Part shown: positions 31,800 through 41,355 of the stretch, in pieces
How the letters are laid out: every line of letters begins with the position of its first letter
Position numbering within the stretch: position 1 is the first letter of the stretch
From: Ferruginibacter sp.
GTDB taxonomy: Bacteria > Bacteroidota > Bacteroidia > Chitinophagales > Chitinophagaceae
Reading direction: 5' to 3'
Assembly (NCBI GenBank): GCA_017983695.1
Contig: JAGOAX010000001.1
Location: forward strand, 1 to 64,000
Length of the DNA stretch: 64,000 nucleotides
The notes under the pieces: model-generated
Seen by the model: only the letters and a program-made list of their open reading frames with translations
What the model was told of the DNA's origin: nothing
Databases searched by the model: none
Position numbers and translations under genes: made by a program

Positions 31800-31902
31800 T
31801 AAAAAAGATTAGCAGGGCTAAGCTAATCATGCAGTAAAGGGTTTAAAATGATATAAACAATATTTCGTACTGATTAATATCATATGAGAAATGTGGCACT
31901 CA

Positions 31903-32550
31903 TCAATCGGGTAAAACCTTTACCATAATATCTTTATAAAACACTTTGCTCTTTGGGTCATGGCCCTGTAATGCAAATGTGCCATTTGAAATTAAGCGCC
32001 CTGCCATGCCGGTGCTTCTTGGTGCATTTTCGGGTTCGGTATAATCCACCACTATTTTATCGTTGATCTTTATAACAACTCTTTTGCCCTGTACCGTAAT
32101 GTACTCGGTAAACCATTCGTTATCCTTTACATAAACTTCTTTTACATCCTGTATGGCATACAAACTGCCTGTTCTGCGCCAGTCCGATTGAGAATTATTT
32201 ACCTGCACCTCGTAACCTTTTTGCGGCCATCCACCCTGTTGAAACATGGTATGAAAATAAATACCGGAGTTGGAACCCGGCAGCGTCATCACACTGGCCT
32301 TAAACTCAAAATTTTTAAACCGGTGCTGCTGCACATCGCCATCATAAAATAAATGCGCCACATTTCCATTAACTGCAATAGCGCCGTTTTCAATTTTAAA
32401 AGACGCTGCATTATCTCCCACCTTCCAGCCGGTAAATGATTTACCGTCGAATAAAGATACCCATCCATCGGTATTGCTTTTTTTGGTAGAAGAACAAGAA
32501 CTGCAAAAAATGATGATGAATATGGATGCAACAGCAGTTTTTATAGACAT
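31903..32550 (-). CDS. DUF1080 family lipoprotein (3-keto-disaccharide hydrolase-like)
   Basis: 215 residues with a lipobox (…FIIIFCSSC). The DUF1080 domain (PF06439) starts GWVSLFDGKSFTGWKVGD and continues with FKIENGAIAV, SNSGIYFHTM, GYEVQVN and NTW-like segments. The fold is a concanavalin-like jelly roll. Characterised members hydrolyse 3-keto-glycosides, and others may only bind carbohydrate. The divergent neighbour is a propeller protein. Confidence 0.88.
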   Translation of the reverse strand: MSIKTAVASIFIIIFCSSCSSTKKSNTDGWVSLFDGKSFTGWKVGDNAASFKIENGAIAVNGNVAHLFYDGDVQQHRFKNFEFKASVMTLPGSNSGIYFHTMFQQGGWPQKGYEVQVNNSQSDWRRTGSLYAIQDVKEVYVKDNEWFTEYITVQGKRVVIKINDKIVVDYTEPENAPRSTGMAGRLISNGTFALQGHDPKSKVFYKDIMVKVLPD

Positions 32551-32650
32551 AGTTTTTAATTTAGAAATTGAAAATACGTTTTTTAAACAATTTAATTGCT
32601 GAAACTATTGCTACTTGTGTAACTTTAAACACCGATAAAAACTCATCTAT

Positions 32651-33487
32651 ATGAAAAAGGGATTTATATTTTTATTTTTTGCAGCCTGCTGCTCCTTTAT
32701 AGTAAAAAGCCAAAACCATCAATTGGTAAAAAAGTGGGAAACCGATTCTGTATTTAAAGTACCCGAATCCGTTTTATTTGATAAAGCTGCCAACGTTTTG
32801 TACATAGCCAATATTGATGGTAAAGAACCCTGGGGTGCAGATAGTAAAGGCTCGGTAGGAAAAATGGATGCGGATGGAAAAAACATTACTGTAGATTGGG
32901 TAACCGGCTTGCAGGCACCCAAAGGCATGGGGCTGCACAAAGGCAGGTTATATGTTGCCGACCTTAAAGAGATTGTTGTAATAAATATTGCACAGGGTGT
33001 TATTGAAAAAAGAATAACAGTGCCCGGCGCAGAAGGACTGAATGATATTTCGATAAATAAAAAAGGTGTGATCTATGTTTCTGATTCGAGGGCAAGAAAA
33101 ATATACACTGTTAAAAATGGCGAAGCCACAGTTTTATTAGACAGCTTAAAAGGCCCCAACGGCGTTTTAGCGCAGGGCAAAAAATTCTACATTCTTGATG
33201 CCGGTACATTATACAACGTAAAAAAAGATAAGACTCTTACCAAAATTACCGATGGCATGGAAGGTGGCACCGACGGCGTTGAGCAAATAAACGCCAATAG
33301 TGATTTTATAGTTTCTACCTGGGCAGGTGTGGTGTATTATGTTAGTGCCGATGGCAGTAAACAAATATTAATGGATGGCCGCAATACAAAAATGAATTCG
33401 GCAGATATTGGTATTGACGCAAAAAACAAGATCATTTTTGTGCCTACATTCTGGAGGAATAGTGTGGCGGCGTATGAAGTGAGGTAA
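32651..33487 (+). CDS. SMP-30/gluconolactonase-like beta-propeller, secreted
   Basis: 278 residues with a signal peptide (…CCSFIVKSQ). A six-bladed propeller with the SMP-30/gluconolaconase-like pattern: PESVLFDKAANVLYIANI, LQAPKGMGLHKGRLYVADL, EGLNDISINKKGVIYVSD and LKGPNGVLAQGKKFYILD. Family members hydrolyse sugar lactones or bind Ca2+. It is divergent from DUF1080, also a sugar-related lipoprotein, so the two may share a regulatory region. Confidence 0.75.
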   Translation: MKKGFIFLFFAACCSFIVKSQNHQLVKKWETDSVFKVPESVLFDKAANVLYIANIDGKEPWGADSKGSVGKMDADGKNITVDWVTGLQAPKGMGLHKGRLYVADLKEIVVINIAQGVIEKRITVPGAEGLNDISINKKGVIYVSDSRARKIYTVKNGEATVLLDSLKGPNGVLAQGKKFYILDAGTLYNVKKDKTLTKITDGMEGGTDGVEQINANSDFIVSTWAGVVYYVSADGSKQILMDGRNTKMNSADIGIDAKNKIIFVPTFWRNSVAAYEVR

Positions 33488-33619
33488 AGGATTTTGTAGA
33501 AGCTGGCTGATGATGAGAATATAACAACTGTCTGTAAGAATTGTGTCAATGCTTTGTTAGCAGCAGGCGTTTTATTAGAGGACTCATTTTTCTGTATATT
33601 ATATTCCTTTGAACGACTA

Positions 33620-34378
33620 TTATTTCAGTGAAAGCATATAATTTACAAAAACACCTGTAAGTATTGCAAGAGCGTAACTCATCATTGTACCAACTAATAC
33701 ATATTCACTTCGCAGATTACTATTGTGATCAGCAAAACGAATTATACTTTTTCCTGTTATTAAAAATCCGATAGCGTCATACTGATTTAATAAAACAAGT
33801 GTGAGAATAATAAGCCGTTCAAATTGGCCGATTAGTTTTCCGCCATGCTCGACTTTGTCATCTGCAGTTGTATTTACAGTTTGTGTTGCATTAGTATGAC
33901 TAATACTTTGTGTCGCAAATTTTATGAGGTAACCAACAGGGAAATATACCCATGCGTAAGCTAATAAAATTAAACTTAGTTTATAATTGACAAAAGGTAG
34001 TGCGATTGTTTTAAAAGCTTTGTCAAACAAGCCAAAATGCCAAAACCAAGCTGCTGCAATTATGAGAAAATGGAATAACTGATCAGTAATAAATAAAAAA
34101 TTTGGTTTTATACTAGTTCGTGATTGAATTTCGACTTTTATTGAATCGATTACCCAATGCAATGTTGCAATAATAATGCTTACTTTCCATAAACCACTCA
34201 ATGCAAATGCACTAATAAATACAATGAGTATATGCAGAAGCATATATGATGAAAACCATTTTTTATTCTCTACCATCTTATCTGTTTGCAAAACAAAATC
34301 GCTTATTATGTGAGCAAGTAGCAAGCGAATTAACAAATTGCCTTGTTCAAGAGAAAATAATATTAGTTCATTTTTCAT
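33620..34378 (-). CDS. DUF3307 family polytopic membrane protein
   Basis: 252 residues with about six transmembrane helices. The opening LLIRLLLAHIISDFVLQTDKMVENKK and LHWVIDSIKVEIQSR are the DUF3307 signature (PF11750), rich in His/Asp near the membrane. Function is unknown. Its ATG overlaps the stop of the SatD-like gene (4 bases), so the pair is translationally coupled. SatD-DUF3307 pairing is a recurrent arrangement in bacteria. Base composition is visibly AT-richer than in the neighbours. Confidence 0.82.
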   Translation of the reverse strand: MKNELILFSLEQGNLLIRLLLAHIISDFVLQTDKMVENKKWFSSYMLLHILIVFISAFALSGLWKVSIIIATLHWVIDSIKVEIQSRTSIKPNFLFITDQLFHFLIIAAAWFWHFGLFDKAFKTIALPFVNYKLSLILLAYAWVYFPVGYLIKFATQSISHTNATQTVNTTADDKVEHGGKLIGQFERLIILTLVLLNQYDAIGFLITGKSIIRFADHNSNLRSEYVLVGTMMSYALAILTGVFVNYMLSLK

Positions 34379-35052
34379 TGATAAATTATTTCAAATCTTT
34401 TTAACATTGATTCTATTGCATTCCAATTTCCGCTATTGCTGCGTTGATTAACTGCAGATTGCATAATGCTTAATTTTTTTGCAATTTCGATTTCTGTGTA
34501 GCCAAGTAGTTTTAAATTTATTACTTCACATTGTAGGGCTGTTGTTTTGGAAATGAGAGCATCTAATAAAACAAATTCCGTTTCAAGTTCTTCTTTAAAC
34601 CGGTCATTAGTAGAAATTCCTAATGCTTGCTTTTTATTTTTCATCTTATCTAGTAATTGGCCTGACAATTGAAAGGCTTGGCCTCCCGATCCAGCCAAGC
34701 TGTTTGCTAATAAATCTACATTGCCTATTCCTATTGCAATTCTTGCGTCAAATATCCATGTCGGAAATAGTATTCTTTTTCTGCTGGCTGTGTTTTTTTT
34801 ACCAATCTCATATAAATCGCTAGGGTTTAAGCTTCGGATAAATGTCTTCTGCAGTAATGCAAGTTTTAGAGCATCATTAGGTTTTTTAACTAATGATTGA
34901 AAGCTGTCTCCTCGAAAGGTTTCACTTCTCATTCCAAAATCCTTATCCCATTGTTTTAATGCACCCGCAATTTGTTTGAATAACCAGTTTCTGTATTCAA
35001 TATTCATCCTAGTAGAGTGAACCACATCGCCTGTTATAATTGCCTGAATCAT
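34375..35052 (-). CDS. SatD-like regulator with HTH
   Basis: 225 residues from the ATG at 35052; the upstream TTG at 35058 is less likely. The N-terminal part (AIITGDVVHSTR...FRGDSFQSLV...DARIAIGIG...GGQAFQLSG) has the spacing of a class III nucleotide-cyclase-like fold as in the SatD family. The C-terminal ~60 residues form a sigma-70-region-4-like HTH (LQCEVINLKLLGYTEIEIAKKLSIMQSAVNQR). It may sense something through the cyclase-like domain and regulate its own operon, but whether any cyclase activity remains cannot be told. The partner DUF3307 gene overlaps. Confidence 0.7.
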   Translation of the reverse strand: MIQAIITGDVVHSTRMNIEYRNWLFKQIAGALKQWDKDFGMRSETFRGDSFQSLVKKPNDALKLALLQKTFIRSLNPSDLYEIGKKNTASRKRILFPTWIFDARIAIGIGNVDLLANSLAGSGGQAFQLSGQLLDKMKNKKQALGISTNDRFKEELETEFVLLDALISKTTALQCEVINLKLLGYTEIEIAKKLSIMQSAVNQRSNSGNWNAIESMLKRFEIIYQ

Positions 35053-35058
35053 ATACAA

Positions 35059-35384
35059 ATTTATACAATATTAGTAATAAAACTGATAATGTACTAATAT
35101 CAGCCTTAAACCTTATAATGGCTACTTATCAGCTTTAAACCTATTGGCCATAAAAACTATTATCCCTAGTGCCAGGTCTATCAAATTTTATAATCGTTTG
35201 ATATCATGGGTAAGTTTGCTGCCAACAAGTAAAAATACAAACCTCCAGCACCTTATTTTATTTGATTCCAACAGATTTTCATTCCCAGTCTTTCTCCGCT
35301 TCAATAAAGCTCAATAAAGTTATACCGCACAAGAGTGCGACGCCACCGAAGCTAAACAGTAATACCAATGCCTGGTACAAAATC
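35059..35384. other. Intergenic region upstream of the SatD-like gene
   Basis: No ORF worth calling in about 330 bases. The part next to the SatD-like start contains the inverted and direct repeats listed separately. The remainder, up to the S9 peptidase stop, shows no terminator or RNA that I can support. Confidence 0.5.
35068..35144 (-). promoter_or_regulatory. Candidate operator region of the SatD-like/DUF3307 operon
   Basis: ATATTAGTA (35068-35076) and TACTAATAT (35092-35100) are a perfect 9-bp inverted repeat with a 15-base spacer, 16 bases before the ATG. A 29-base-period direct repeat, ATCAGC(C/T)TTAAACCT at 35099 and 35128, lies just upstream. These fit binding sites for an autoregulatory HTH protein, but no promoter box is certain. 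Confidence 0.35.
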
Positions 35385-38327
35385 CTACTCCACTTTCAAT
35401 CCCCAGTCAATTCCTTTTTGTGTGGCGGGCACACCATCGGTTAACCATTTAGCAGGTTTTTCTCCTTTCAGTTTCCAGTCGAAAAATTGTTGTTCCCGTA
35501 TTTGAATGTCTTTACGGTTTTTCCTTTCAATTAAATTGTGTGCTTCGTTATTGTACACCAGCAACCAAACAGGTTTATTAAGGCGGCGCATGGCGGTAAA
35601 CATTTCAATACCCTGGTACCAGGGCACGGCATCATCGGCATCGTTATGCATTATTACCAGCGGCGTGGTTACTTTGGGTAAATGAAACAACGGCGAGTTT
35701 TCGATATACAGATTTTGTTTTTCCCAAAGTGTGGCGCCAATGCGGCTCTGTGTTTTTTCGTATTGAAACTGGCGGTTGAGGCCGGTGCCCCAGCGTATAC
35801 CGCCGTAAGCACTCGTCATGTTGGCAACGGGTGCACCTGCCCATGCTGCTGCAAACAATTTTGTTTTGGTAATTAAAATAGCAATTTGATATCCGCCCCA
35901 GCTTTGTCCCTGCAGGCCGAGTTTAGTACTGTCTACATAACCAAGTTTTACAACGGCTCTTGCACCGCTAACGATATAATTATAGGCATCGTTGCCGGGG
36001 TGGCCGGTGGTATAAGAAATATCCGGTGCAAACACCACGTATCCACGGCTTACAAAAAACGAAATGTTTAAACGGCTTGGTGTTGGCGAAGGTGGAATAT
36101 ACCCATACAACCCATCAGATAATTTTTCATAAAAATAACTGATCATCGGGTATTTCTTTTTAGGGTCGAAGTTTTCGGGCTTGTAAATAATGCCTTCACT
36201 TTCTTTACCGTTGTAAGCTTTCCATTTAAACAATTCGGCAGTGCCCCAGTTATACTCTTTTTGTTGTGGGTTGATGTCGGAAAGTTGTATTGCATTATTC
36301 AGTTTTTCATCAAAAAACAAATTCGGCGCAGTGGTATAATTTTCTTTTGTGTAGATATAAGTATCTGCATTCTTAGCTTTCAATGGTAATCCAAAACTAT
36401 TTTTACTAAGGCCTTCATTTAACAGTAAGTTAGGTGATCCTAAAACTGCAATACATAAATCAGATTGTTTGGTGCTGTTGTCGAACACTCTCATTAAAAG
36501 AGGTTCTCCATACTGAATAAATCGCTGTTCTCTATCAGTTGAAATATACCTGTACGTTTTTTTATTTTTTCTTGGATTAGATGCCACGTTATCAATAATA
36601 GTAGCATGTTTTCCTGTGCTAAAATTTATCTCCCAGGCTTCATACCTGTCATAAACAAATAAGGCTTCGTCATTCTTACTCCAGCCCATTACACCATAAG
36701 CATCAGGATGATCCGGCACATCGTTATCCTCATCATACAAAGGAACTTTTATTTTAGCCGTTACGTTTTTAGTAAGACCGGTTGCAACATCGTAAGTAAA
36801 ATAATTTCTTTTTACATCATCATACCAATACACATATTTACCTGCAGGCGATGCATTAAAATTGTTTAATGAATTGGCAAGCACTAATTTTTTTGCTCCG
36901 TCATCAGTACTGATTACGTATGCAGCAACTTTTGTTCTTCCCTCCCACTGCATTTGTTTACGGTTGCCTTTGTTGCTTTCTGCCAGTACCCAATCGGCAT
37001 TGCCTTCATTTACCAGTGTAATGCGTTCTGCATCTTCGGCGCCCAGTTGCACTACTTTATTGTCGCCGGGTTTTATTACAGCGGTGTAACTGCGTTTTAA
37101 TTCTGCATCCAATTGTCTTAATTGCTGCGGTTGTAAATAATCATCGTTGTAATGCCAAACATCCAAACGGCTCAATTCAAAATCTACCAACGTGGTATCT
37201 TTTGGCGCTTTAACAGGTGCCGTACCAAAAAATAATTTCTTACCATCTTTACTAAAAACAAGGTTTGCATTTTCGCTGATGGTATTGCCAAGTTTCATAC
37301 CAACAGTATTTTTTTCGGCAATAATAGCTGCGCTGTCGTTACCGGGTTTGTAATAATACAGTTTATAAAATTTAGTAAGGGCTTTTGCAGCACTGTCTCT
37401 TTCGGCAACAAAAGCTAACTGATCGCCCTCTTCATTTAATACATAATTTTTTGCATCATTAAATTTTTTAAAGATGGTATCGGTTTTACCGCTTGCAAGA
37501 TCAATCCACAGCACCGTAGCTTTTGTAATACTGTCGTTATTTTTTGCAGAAGTTTCAACAATTAATGTGTTGGCTTTTTTACTGAAAAAATATTCTGTTA
37601 CCAGTTTAATTTTTCTATCGGTGCCGGTGTTTAAATTTCTTATTACCAGTTCTGTTCCTTCTTCTACTTTTTCGGCATCGGCTTTTGGTGCAGCAGGTTT
37701 AGTTTCTTTTTTTGCAGGAGTAAGTACTGCCAGGCCTTTTGTTTGTGCTTCTTTGGTTTTGTTGCGGATGCTGTCGGCAATCCTCACCAGGCTGTCGGCC
37801 ATTTGCAGCATGTTTTTTAATTGTGTTGCAGAGTCGGGCAGGGCTTTTACTCTCGGTGCAACCGGTTCAGTTTTTTCTAAAAGATAAGCCACCCAGCCGT
37901 CGGCTTTTTCCGGTGTTTTGTAAGATTTTATTTTAGCCATCTTCCATACACTATCCTGCCCCAGTTCAATAATACCCAGCGAATCTTTTGGCAGGTCATC
38001 CCCCGTTTTCTTTTTAATTTTTGCCTGCCTGGTTTCCTGGAACGATGGTTTTATTTTAAACACCGCATATTTACTATCTTCTGTTATTACTGCACTATAA
38101 CCACGTGCAATTACTTTTTTATATTTTGTATTAGGGTTTTGTATCACCAGTTCGCCATCGCCTTCCTGCGGATTAGCGGTGTACAACACAAACTGCCCGT
38201 CATTGCTGATGAGGCGTTCGCCGAAACTTTTCCAGCTGTCGTAAACGGTGTGATCAAGTGGTTTTTTATTTTGTGCGGTTGCGGCAGTTGCAATACATAC
38301 CAGAGAGAAGAAAATAATTTTTTTCAT
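35385..38327 (-). CDS. S9 family serine peptidase (prolyl-oligopeptidase/acylaminoacyl type)
   Basis: 980 residues with a signal peptide (…CIATAATAQ). A long N-terminal beta-propeller (about 30-690) precedes the alpha/beta-hydrolase domain with GQSWGGY (nucleophile Ser near 807), NDADDAVPW (Asp near 897) and NNEAHNL (His near 929). It degrades oligopeptides in the periplasm. A Lys/Ala/Pro-rich charged segment at about 180-230 is an unusual insert within the propeller. It is longer than classical DPP IV-like members for that reason. Confidence 0.88.
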   Translation of the reverse strand: MKKIIFFSLVCIATAATAQNKKPLDHTVYDSWKSFGERLISNDGQFVLYTANPQEGDGELVIQNPNTKYKKVIARGYSAVITEDSKYAVFKIKPSFQETRQAKIKKKTGDDLPKDSLGIIELGQDSVWKMAKIKSYKTPEKADGWVAYLLEKTEPVAPRVKALPDSATQLKNMLQMADSLVRIADSIRNKTKEAQTKGLAVLTPAKKETKPAAPKADAEKVEEGTELVIRNLNTGTDRKIKLVTEYFFSKKANTLIVETSAKNNDSITKATVLWIDLASGKTDTIFKKFNDAKNYVLNEEGDQLAFVAERDSAAKALTKFYKLYYYKPGNDSAAIIAEKNTVGMKLGNTISENANLVFSKDGKKLFFGTAPVKAPKDTTLVDFELSRLDVWHYNDDYLQPQQLRQLDAELKRSYTAVIKPGDNKVVQLGAEDAERITLVNEGNADWVLAESNKGNRKQMQWEGRTKVAAYVISTDDGAKKLVLANSLNNFNASPAGKYVYWYDDVKRNYFTYDVATGLTKNVTAKIKVPLYDEDNDVPDHPDAYGVMGWSKNDEALFVYDRYEAWEINFSTGKHATIIDNVASNPRKNKKTYRYISTDREQRFIQYGEPLLMRVFDNSTKQSDLCIAVLGSPNLLLNEGLSKNSFGLPLKAKNADTYIYTKENYTTAPNLFFDEKLNNAIQLSDINPQQKEYNWGTAELFKWKAYNGKESEGIIYKPENFDPKKKYPMISYFYEKLSDGLYGYIPPSPTPSRLNISFFVSRGYVVFAPDISYTTGHPGNDAYNYIVSGARAVVKLGYVDSTKLGLQGQSWGGYQIAILITKTKLFAAAWAGAPVANMTSAYGGIRWGTGLNRQFQYEKTQSRIGATLWEKQNLYIENSPLFHLPKVTTPLVIMHNDADDAVPWYQGIEMFTAMRRLNKPVWLLVYNNEAHNLIERKNRKDIQIREQQFFDWKLKGEKPAKWLTDGVPATQKGIDWGLKVE

Positions 38328-38445
38328 GCGTAAAGTTTTGGAGGAATAAAGTTATTGGAAATTGTGGGAACGGGGATTTGAAAAGATTAAAAGGATTTAT
38401 TGGATGGTTGGGCCAAATCTTTTTAATCCACTAAATCCACCCAAA

Positions 38446-38465
38446 CCTGCCTACCGGCAGGCAGG
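38446..38465. repeat. 20-bp palindromic element, intergenic copy
   Basis: CCTGCCTACCGGCAGGCAGG, a near-perfect palindrome, lies just downstream of the trmH stop. An identical 20-base copy sits inside the GH43 gene at 61034-61053. Confidence 0.8.
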
Positions 38466-38480
38466 TCCACGTTCAGACAA

Positions 38481-39068
38481 TTACTCCTCCTCAAACCCCC
38501 ACTCCGTTCTCAGCCCATCCAATCTTTCGCCTGCCAGTTTAATAGTATCGTAATGCCCGGCATTACTTTTTTGGCGGTAGGCCTCGTATAAAGTAACAGC
38601 GCAGGCAACAGAAATGTTGAGTGATTTTATAATGCCCACCTGCGGAATAATAAAATTTCCATCGGCCATGGCAATAATCTCTTCGCTAACACCGCTGTGC
38701 TCATTACCAAAAACCAAGGCCACAGGTTCGGTTAAATTTAGCTGGTGCAGGCCAACGGCATCGCTGCTTAAATGCGTGGTATAAATTTTTTTGTAGCGTT
38801 TACGTAATTCAGCAAAGCATTCATCAGCATCGGTGTATTGATGCACCGTTAACCATTTGGCTGCACTGCTGCTGCTTTTGGCGCCCCATTTACGGTGTGG
38901 CGGAATTTTATTATTCAATATAAAAATATCCTGCATACCCACCGCATCTGCAGTACGCATTACAGCGCTGATGTTATGCGGATCAAAAACATTTTCCAGC
39001 ACCACGGTAAGGTCGGGCTGGCGTTTATTTAAAACTGAAGTCAGGCGGTCGTATCTTTCTGGTGTCAT
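38481..39068 (-). CDS. trmH: TrmH family RNA 2'-O-methyltransferase (SpoU)
   Basis: 195 residues from the ATG at 39068, where the family N-terminus MTPERYDRLTSVLNKRQPDLTVVLENV begins. Upstream in-frame residues from 39113 are rejected because they do not resemble the family. This is a SPOUT knot methyltransferase, probably Gm18 of tRNA. Motif 1 is ENVFDPHNISAVMRTADAVGM, motif 2 is ALVFGNEHSGVSEE and motif 3 is IPQVGIIKSLNISVACAVTLYE. Downstream lies the 20-bp palindrome at 38446. Confidence 0.88.
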   Translation of the reverse strand: MTPERYDRLTSVLNKRQPDLTVVLENVFDPHNISAVMRTADAVGMQDIFILNNKIPPHRKWGAKSSSSAAKWLTVHQYTDADECFAELRKRYKKIYTTHLSSDAVGLHQLNLTEPVALVFGNEHSGVSEEIIAMADGNFIIPQVGIIKSLNISVACAVTLYEAYRQKSNAGHYDTIKLAGERLDGLRTEWGFEEE

Positions 39069-39176
39069 AATTATAAAGGGTAAAAATACAGCATCCTCAA
39101 TAAGCATTTCCACTTATCAAAAAAAAATATGCTGCTACACAATCATTCTTTACTTTTAAAGATAAAACTACAACAC

Positions 39177-41219
39177 ATGAAACAATTTCTTGCTTTAGCA
39201 ATTACCTGCACGGTTTTGTACAGTTGCAACAGTGCCGACAGTGGAGATAAAACCGCCGCTGCCAAACCGGATATACTGGCTGCTAATTTAGACAGCACCG
39301 TAAAACCCGGTGATGATTTTTTTGACTATGCCAATGGTGGCTGGATAAAAAGAAATCCCATACCCGGCGAACAATCCAGCTGGGGTATTGGCAATTTAGT
39401 GATAGAAGAAAACCTGAAACGCCTGAGGGAAATTTCTGAAAAAGCTGCAGCCAGCAACGCAGCAAAAGGAAGTGGTGATCAAAAGATCGGCGACTTCTGG
39501 AGCATGGCAATGGACAGTGCAAAAATTGAAGCCGATGGTTTAAAACCCATTCAACCGCTGCTGGATAAATTAAATGCAGTAACTGATACCAAAGGTTTAA
39601 TTACTGTGGTAAGCGATTTTAAAAAGATAGGCTCTAATACTTTGTTTGGCGAATACGTTGGGCAGGATGCAAAGAAAAGCGATGTGATGGCTTATAATTT
39701 ATTCCAGGGTGGCCTGGGTTTACCTGAAAGAGAATATTATTTTAAAACAGATTCTGCCACCACCAATATCCGCAACGAATATGTAAAATACATTTCGAAA
39801 ATATTGACCATGGCAGGCGAAGATGCCGCTGCTGCCGCAACAACTGCTAAAAATATTTTAGCCATGGAAACCAAACTGGCTACGGTATCCCGTAAGCTGG
39901 AAGACCTGAGAGATCCGTACAAGAATTATAATAAAATGGCAGTGGCCGATCTTTCTAAAATGGCAGGCAATATTGACTGGCCCACGTATTTAAATAATAT
40001 AGGTGTAAAAACTGTTGACTCGGTAATTGTTGGCCAGCCGGAATTTTTTAAAGGCTTAAATGCAGCATTAACTGCAACCCCCATCAGCGATCTTAAAAAC
40101 TATGTAAAATTTAATTTAATCAGCGACCTCTCCGGTGTACTGCCCGATGCTTATGGCATTGAAGCATTTAATTTTTCGAAACTGTTCAGCGGTGCCAAAG
40201 CAAGAAAACCAAGATGGAAACGTGTGATACAAATGGAAGAAGATGCCATGGGTGAAATGCTGGGCCAATTGTATGTAAAAGAATTTTTTAACGAAACAGC
40301 AAAAAAGCGCTACACCAATATGGTGGAAGACATTCGTGCCGCATTAAAAGACCGCATTGGTAAACTTACCTGGATGGGTGACAGCACCAAACAAAAAGCG
40401 TATGCAAAACTGGCCGCAATAAAAAGTAAAGTAGGCTATCCTGATAAATGGAAAGATTTTTCGGCAATGGAAATTGGTAAAGAAAGCTTTGCAAAAAATT
40501 ATATGAACTCAAGGTTATGGTGGCATAATTACGATTACAATAAATTAGGCAAACCGGTAAACAGGGATGAATGGGAAATTTATCCGCAAACTTATAATGC
40601 TTATTACAACCCCAGCAATAACGAAATTGTTTTGCCTGCAGGCATCTTTACCGTACCGGGTTACAGGGATGAAGAACTGGATGATGCAGTGGTGTATGGT
40701 TACGGCGGTGCCAGCACCATTGGCCACGAAATTACCCATGGCTTTGATGATGAAGGAAGACAGTTTGATGCAGCAGGAAATTTAGTTAGCTGGTGGACAA
40801 AAAATGATGAAGCCGCATTTACCAAAAGAGCCGATGTAATGGTACAGCAGTTCAACGAATTTGAACCCATCAAAGGTTACCACATTAATGGTAAAGCATC
40901 ACTGGGCGAAAACATTGCCGACCTTGGTGGTATTTTACTGGGTATAGAAGCCTTTAAAAAAACACAGCAGTATAAAGACAATAAAAACATCAGCAATCTT
41001 ACACCCATGCAACGTTATTTTATGGGTTATGCTTTAGGCTGGCTGAGCCATACCAGGGAAGAGCAGTTACGCAGCCGTTTATTAACCGATGTACATTCCC
41101 CTGCCAAATACAGGGTTAACGGGCCTTTTGTTGATGTGGATGAATTTTATACCACCTTTAATATTAAACCCGGCGATAAAATGTACCGGGCAGATAGTTT
41201 AAGGGTGAGGATATGGTAA
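39177..41219 (+). CDS. M13 family metallopeptidase (neprilysin/PepO-like), lipoprotein
   Basis: 680 residues from the ATG at 39177, giving a lipoprotein signal (…TCTVLYSC). The in-frame Met at 39129 is too far upstream of the signal peptide. The zinc site is complete: HEITH in GASTIGHEITHGFDDEGRQFD and ENIADLGG with the third ligand Glu. The N-terminal M13 domain (KPGDDFFDYANGGWIKRNPIP) and GKPVNRDEWEIYPQTYNAYYNPSNNEI also match. It should be a periplasmic oligopeptidase. A long inverted repeat follows the stop. Confidence 0.92.
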   Translation: MKQFLALAITCTVLYSCNSADSGDKTAAAKPDILAANLDSTVKPGDDFFDYANGGWIKRNPIPGEQSSWGIGNLVIEENLKRLREISEKAAASNAAKGSGDQKIGDFWSMAMDSAKIEADGLKPIQPLLDKLNAVTDTKGLITVVSDFKKIGSNTLFGEYVGQDAKKSDVMAYNLFQGGLGLPEREYYFKTDSATTNIRNEYVKYISKILTMAGEDAAAAATTAKNILAMETKLATVSRKLEDLRDPYKNYNKMAVADLSKMAGNIDWPTYLNNIGVKTVDSVIVGQPEFFKGLNAALTATPISDLKNYVKFNLISDLSGVLPDAYGIEAFNFSKLFSGAKARKPRWKRVIQMEEDAMGEMLGQLYVKEFFNETAKKRYTNMVEDIRAALKDRIGKLTWMGDSTKQKAYAKLAAIKSKVGYPDKWKDFSAMEIGKESFAKNYMNSRLWWHNYDYNKLGKPVNRDEWEIYPQTYNAYYNPSNNEIVLPAGIFTVPGYRDEELDDAVVYGYGGASTIGHEITHGFDDEGRQFDAAGNLVSWWTKNDEAAFTKRADVMVQQFNEFEPIKGYHINGKASLGENIADLGGILLGIEAFKKTQQYKDNKNISNLTPMQRYFMGYALGWLSHTREEQLRSRLLTDVHSPAKYRVNGPFVDVDEFYTTFNIKPGDKMYRADSLRVRIW

Positions 41220-41223
41220 GGCC

Positions 41224-41298
41224 TTTTGCCGGTAAGACGTAAAGACGGTATGGATAAATGCACTACAGTTTTTCCGCCTTTGCGTCTTACCGGCAAAA
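41224..41298. repeat. 25-bp inverted repeat after the M13 peptidase gene
   Basis: Left arm 41224-41248 and right arm 41274-41298 are inverted copies with 23 of 25 matches; the outer 16 bases TTTTGCCGGTAAGACG are perfect. The spacer is 25 bases. The structure is GC-richer than its surroundings and may act as a terminator or be an inserted REP-like element. Confidence 0.7.
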
Positions 41299-41355
41299 TT
41301 TGATTGTTGATTCTCCTACTTGTAATTTATCTCAACATTGCATAACTTGTAGCGT

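Noticed and set aside
33620..35052. Calling the SatD-like/DUF3307 pair a Pycsar or CBASS defence system
   Set aside because: No CD-NTase, no cyclic-nucleotide-binding effector domain and no other defence genes nearby; the layout likeness alone is too weak.
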